From the NCBI GenBank assembly GCA_947174985.1, contig CAMWLB010000027.1, forward strand, positions 1 to 17,061: a stretch of DNA of 17,061 nt, given 5' to 3'. The DNA comes from an uncultured Lachnospiraceae bacterium (GTDB lineage: Bacteria; Bacillota; Clostridia; Lachnospirales; Lachnospiraceae). Of the stretch, positions 14,237 through 17,061 are shown one piece after another. The notes under the pieces were generated by a model. It saw only the letters and a list, made by a program, of their open reading frames with translations, ran no database searches and had not been told where the DNA came from. The first letter of the stretch is position 1. The number at the start of each line of letters is the position of its first letter. The position numbers and the translations under genes were made by a program.

Positions 14237-14249
14237 TGACACCGTGTCA
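14237..14249. promoter_or_regulatory. TetR-type operator, start-proximal copy
   Basis: This is the perfect palindrome TGACACCGTGTCA. It covers roughly the first 5-20 transcribed bases of the redox operon and lies between the start of transcription and the ribosome binding site. A bound repressor would block clearance. An identical copy lies 36 bp upstream. Confidence 0.85.
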
Positions 14250-14257
14250 GTATCTTT

Positions 14258-14286
14258 ATTATGCACATATTCTGACACCGTGTCAA
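14258..14286 (-). promoter_or_regulatory. Promoter of the TetR-controlled redox operon
   Basis: On the minus strand, consensus TTGACA (14281-14286) and CATAAT (14258-14263) are exactly 17 bases apart. The -35 box lies inside the upstream operator. The transcript would start about 35-40 bases before the flavin reductase ATG. Confidence 0.9.
14273..14285. promoter_or_regulatory. TetR-type operator overlapping the -35 box
   Basis: A second identical TGACACCGTGTCA palindrome lies with its start 36 bp from the other copy, covering the -35 box. The flanks are also alike (TTC before and TAT after one variable base), indicating two sites for the same repressor. Confidence 0.85.
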
Positions 14287-14393
14287 TATCTATTCTTACT
14301 TTTTATCATAGAAACACAGAAAATTCACAATTTTACCACAAAGCACGAACCTTCCAATCCACTGCCCGAATTTTTTCACTATGTATGGCAATA

Positions 14394-14432
14394 CAAAACA
14401 AAAAGGGCAAAAGAGTGCATCCTCTTCTGCCC
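14394..14432 (-). terminator. Terminator of the thrS-DUF1540 unit
   Basis: An 11-bp stem (14405-14415 with 14422-14432, one G-T wobble, 6-nt loop) is followed on the minus strand by TTTTTGTTTTG. It lies 25 bases after the DUF1540 stop and insulates the TetR operon. Between it and the operon promoter (14287-14393) I see nothing else. Confidence 0.88.
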
Positions 14433-14456
14433 ATAAAACTGTATTTTGTTCTTTGC

Positions 14457-14771
14457 CTATCTTTCACGGAACGTACCGCAGGCGGTCTCACGGCAGTCGC
14501 AGGCACCACAGCCCTTGATGTCCACATGCTCCGCCGTGCACTTGTAATCCTCGTTATGGACACAGTCCGTCGCCTCACAGTCAATGCTGATAATACGGCT
14601 CGGGTGTTCTAAAGAGCTTGTATAAGCGCCGTCCCTGCGCTGCATAAAGCTCTCGCAGCAGGTGTCCTCATCCCTGTGCGCCCGCTCTCCGCCGACACAG
14701 ATATCGCCCTTACAGCAGTAACACTGATTGTTATAGGTACAATTTTCTACACTGCAGCATAATTCAGCCAT
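14457..14771 (-). CDS. Tandem DUF1540 cysteine-rich protein
   Basis: The 104-residue protein contains two DUF1540 units and 16 cysteines. Unit one (about 4-42) has Cys5, 6, 11, 17, 19, 20, 25, 38 and 39; unit two (about 61-101) has Cys65, 70, 78, 88, 91, 93 and 98. DUF1540 is a small family common in Clostridia, with spaced cysteines that look suited to binding metal such as zinc or iron; function is unknown. There is no signal peptide. The ATG at 14771 follows AAGGAGG by eight bases. It lies 70 bases after thrS with no clear terminator or promoter between, so it may be co-transcribed with thrS. The link to tRNA charging is probably positional only. Confidence 0.88.
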   Translation of the reverse strand: MAELCCSVENCTYNNQCYCCKGDICVGGERAHRDEDTCCESFMQRRDGAYTSSLEHPSRIISIDCEATDCVHNEDYKCTAEHVDIKGCGACDCRETACGTFRER

Positions 14772-14841
14772 AGTAAGTCCTCCTTTTTTATTAGTCAGAC
14801 TTAGTATGGCTGATAAATGCGGTCTTTATTCACCGTTTACG

Positions 14842-16803
14842 CTATTTACTCTCTTCCTGCACTTCTTCCTTGCGGATTGCCTTGGTGCGGATTTCCTCTA
14901 AAATGTCTTTCATAAATACATCCAGCGTTTTCTGTCCTTCGTCGCCGAGGAAACGGCTCCGCACGGATACGAGGTTTTCTTCTTCCTCCTTCTGTCCGAC
15001 AACGAGCATATAAGGCACTTTTGCCAGTCTGGTTTCGCGAATCTTATAACCAATTTTTTCCGAGCGGTTATCTACAGTCGCCAAAATACCGTTTTCTTTT
15101 AAAGTATCCATTACCTTTGCCGCATATGCCGCATATTTTTCGGAAATGGGAAGCACGCGCACCTGCTCGGGACAGAGCCATGTGGGAAATTTGCCGGCAT
15201 ACTTCTCCGTCAGCCATGCCAGCGTTCTCTCATAGCAGCCCATGGAGGTTCTGTGAATAATGTAAGGACGTTGTTTTTCACCGTTCTGGTCGATATAGTA
15301 CATGTCAAACTGCTCCGCAAGCAGGGCATCCCACTGAATGGTAATCATGGTGTCTTCCTTGCCGTACACGTTCTTCGCCTGAATATCCACCTTAGGACCA
15401 TAGAAAGCGGCTTCTCCTACTGCTTCATAGAAAGGAATCTCCAGCTCTTCCAGCACTCTTCTGATATGTCCCTCTGTTTCCTCCCAGACCTCAGCTTCGC
15501 CGATGTATTTGTCCTTATTTTCAGGGTCCCATTTGGAAAGCCTGTAAGTCACGTCCTCCTCCACGCCGAGCGTTTTCAGGCAGTACCTTGCGAGGGCGAT
15601 ACAATCCTTAAATTCCTGTACCATCTGATCCGGTCTGACAATCAAATGCCCTTCGGATATGGTAAACTGACGGACACGGGTAAGTCCGTGCATCTCGCCG
15701 GAATCCTCATTGCGGAACAGCGTGGAAGTCTCGCCGTAGCGCAGGGGCAAATCCCTGTAAGATTTCTGGCTTGCCTTATAGACATAGTACTGGAACGGGC
15801 AGGTCATGGGACGCAGGGCAAATACCTCCTTGTCCTTTTCCTCATCTCCCAGCACAAACATACCGTCCGTGTAATGATCCCAGTGTCCTGAAATTTTATA
15901 CAAATCACTCTTTGCCATAAGAGGCGTCTTGGTCCGCAGATATCCTCTCTTTTCCTCCTCGTCCTCAATCCATCGCTGCATAGTCTGTATCATCTTGGCG
16001 CCCTTCGGCATCAGAAGCGGAAGTCCCTGTCCAATCACATCCACCGTGGTAAACAGCTCCATCTCGCGTCCCAGCTTGTTGTGGTCGCGGTTCTTGATGT
16101 CCGCAAGGTAAGCAAGATACTCCTCAAGCTCTTCCTTTTTATTAAAAGCAGTACCGTAAATTCTCTGCAGCATGGGGTTTTCGGACTTGCCCCTCCAGTA
16201 TGCACCTGAGGAAGAAGTCAGCTTAAACGCCTTAATCCCCTTTGTGCTCATCAGATGGGGACCTGCGCACAAATCCACGAACTCTCCCTGGCTGTAGAAG
16301 GAAATGACCGCGTCCTCCGGCAGATCCCGTATCAGTTCCACCTTGTAAGGCTCGTTTTTCTCCTCCATGAATTTGATGGCTTCTTCTCTGGGAAGCGTAA
16401 ATTTCTCCAGTTTTCTTCCCTCTTTTATGATTTTTTTCATCTCTGCTTCCAGCTTATCCAAATCCTCTCTGGAAAAAGGCTCATGATCAAAATCATAGTA
16501 ATAGCCCGTGTCAATCGACGGACCGATGGCAAGCTTCGTCTCCGGAAACAGCCTCTTTACCGCCTCAGCCAGTACATGGGACGCCGTATGGCGCACCACC
16601 TGAAGGCCTTCCTTATCGTTTGCCGTCAGTATGCTCAAGGTGCAGTCCGCATCGATAACCGTGCGCAAATCCTCCACCTTTCCGTTTATCTCTGCGGCAC
16701 ATGCCGCCCTTGCCAGCCCTTCGCTGATATCGAGCGCAATGTCGTATGCGCTCATCGCCTGTGCGTATTCCTTGACAGAACCGTCTTTTAATGTAATCTT
16801 CAT
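14842..16803 (-). CDS. thrS: Threonine--tRNA ligase
   Basis: ThrRS attaches threonine to tRNA-Thr and removes wrongly attached serine. The 653 residues show the TGS domain (1-60); the editing domain with His72, His76, Cys179 and His183 (RHTASH and DLCAGPH); and the class II catalytic core. Zinc ligands are Cys335 (MTCPFQYY), His386 (SEGHL) and His517 (YIIHRTSMG), with motif 2 in RYGETSTLFRNEDSGEMHGL. The anticodon-binding domain starts near 545 (QVRVLPIS). All key residues are present and the length is normal. The ATG at 16803 follows GGGAG by five bases; an in-frame ATG at 16815 would put that site inside the gene. Only 35 bases separate it from the upstream gene, so no threonine T-box fits in the window; any such control must lie further upstream. 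Confidence 0.98.
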   Translation of the reverse strand: MKITLKDGSVKEYAQAMSAYDIALDISEGLARAACAAEINGKVEDLRTVIDADCTLSILTANDKEGLQVVRHTASHVLAEAVKRLFPETKLAIGPSIDTGYYYDFDHEPFSREDLDKLEAEMKKIIKEGRKLEKFTLPREEAIKFMEEKNEPYKVELIRDLPEDAVISFYSQGEFVDLCAGPHLMSTKGIKAFKLTSSSGAYWRGKSENPMLQRIYGTAFNKKEELEEYLAYLADIKNRDHNKLGREMELFTTVDVIGQGLPLLMPKGAKMIQTMQRWIEDEEEKRGYLRTKTPLMAKSDLYKISGHWDHYTDGMFVLGDEEKDKEVFALRPMTCPFQYYVYKASQKSYRDLPLRYGETSTLFRNEDSGEMHGLTRVRQFTISEGHLIVRPDQMVQEFKDCIALARYCLKTLGVEEDVTYRLSKWDPENKDKYIGEAEVWEETEGHIRRVLEELEIPFYEAVGEAAFYGPKVDIQAKNVYGKEDTMITIQWDALLAEQFDMYYIDQNGEKQRPYIIHRTSMGCYERTLAWLTEKYAGKFPTWLCPEQVRVLPISEKYAAYAAKVMDTLKENGILATVDNRSEKIGYKIRETRLAKVPYMLVVGQKEEEENLVSVRSRFLGDEGQKTLDVFMKDILEEIRTKAIRKEEVQEESK

Positions 16804-16838
16804 TTTTTCTCCCATCCGCGCTGCTTTAGCGCTGTCTT

Positions 16839-17054
16839 TTACGCTTCCTCGTCTTCAAAATCAGCGTCATGGTAATGGTTTTCGTTGTTTCCATTACAGC
16901 AGCCTATGCTTACGCCCTTTGTCCAGGGCGCCAAAGTTAAGCCATAAATCACACCGGCTAAAAACATAAGTCCGCCTAAAAACCACAAATCCCTCTTGTT
17001 TACAATCGTCTCTCCGCAAAACAACTTTTGTGTCGTTTCCTTTACCTTTTCCAT
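16839..17054 (-). CDS. Small single-helix membrane protein of unknown function
   Basis: The 71-residue protein has a charged N-terminus (about 1-22), one membrane helix (about 23-43, DLWFLGGLMFLAGVIYGLTL) and a short tail. The tail has two adjacent cysteines (52-53), Asn-rich residues, then His/Asp/Glu residues (NHYHDADFEDEE). I do not recognise a named family. The acidic, His-bearing tail could bind a metal, but that is a guess. It sits 35 bases upstream of thrS, probably in the same transcript. The ATG at 17054 is only seven bases from the window edge, so its ribosome binding site is outside and a longer start cannot be excluded. Confidence 0.65.
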   Translation of the reverse strand: MEKVKETTQKLFCGETIVNKRDLWFLGGLMFLAGVIYGLTLAPWTKGVSIGCCNGNNENHYHDADFEDEEA

Positions 17055-17061
17055 ACGATTC

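Noticed and set aside
14215..14286. Longer flavin reductase start
   Set aside because: It would translate through the -10 box and the operator; the ATG at 14214 has a proper AAAGGAG.
14244..14612. A 122-codon plus-strand frame opposite the DUF1540 gene
   Set aside because: It crosses the terminator and the operator region and is a shadow of the cysteine-rich gene.
1..17061. CRISPR arrays, insertion sequences, phage genes or integrase attachment sites
   Set aside because: No regularly spaced repeats, transposase, integrase or phage protein patterns were seen on either strand.

Overview
The window looks like a chromosomal stretch from a strictly anaerobic, gut-type Clostridia, most likely Lachnospiraceae. 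This rests on moderate GC content, strong AGGAGG-type ribosome binding sites, a class III (oxygen-sensitive) ribonucleotide reductase, HelD, DUF1540, DUF3791 and DUF3990 proteins, and a DUF4405 cytochrome-like protein. Genus is not resolved. All fifteen genes I can support lie on the minus strand, so transcription runs from high to low coordinates. No tRNA, rRNA, CRISPR array, transposase or phage gene was seen.

From the right edge leftward: (1) 17054-14457 holds a small one-helix membrane protein, threonyl-tRNA synthetase (thrS) and a tandem DUF1540 cysteine-rich protein, closed by a strong terminator at 14395-14432. (2) 14286-9721 is a six-gene redox operon: flavin reductase, TetR regulator, flavodoxin lipoprotein, aldo/keto reductase, CMD-cupin protein and DUF4405 multi-histidine membrane protein. 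Its promoter carries two identical 13-bp palindromes, one over the -35 box and one just past the start of transcription, which makes autorepression by the operon's own TetR protein very likely. (3) 9695-8964 is a separately promoted transaldolase-family gene whose active-site residues suggest transaldolase rather than fructose-6-phosphate aldolase. (4) 8766-7705 is a TPR lipoprotein. (5) 7619-6707 is a compact DUF3791 / DUF3990 / DUF3791-like cassette joined by two ATGA stop-start overlaps; DUF3990 has an ADP-ribosyltransferase-like fold. (6) 6706-6141 is a 566-bp non-coding stretch holding a nested palindromic element of about 160 bp, two strong adjacent hairpins and an outward-facing terminator-like hairpin. 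(7) 6140-4128 is helD. (8) 4122-1583 is nrdD with a strong promoter, a candidate NrdR box and a terminator; the protein carries an unusual C-terminal glutaredoxin-like domain, and no nrdG lies beside it. (9) 1546-1 is an orphan ACT-domain protein overlapping an acyltransferase-3 membrane protein that runs off the window.

The most coherent system is the TetR-controlled redox operon, which pairs cytoplasmic flavin and NAD(P)H chemistry with a lipid-anchored flavodoxin and a membrane cytochrome-like protein. The most unusual single features are the NrdD-redoxin fusion, the DUF3791/DUF3990 cassette and the palindromic element upstream of helD. The first ~75 bases look like a contig edge or assembly artefact and should be treated with caution.
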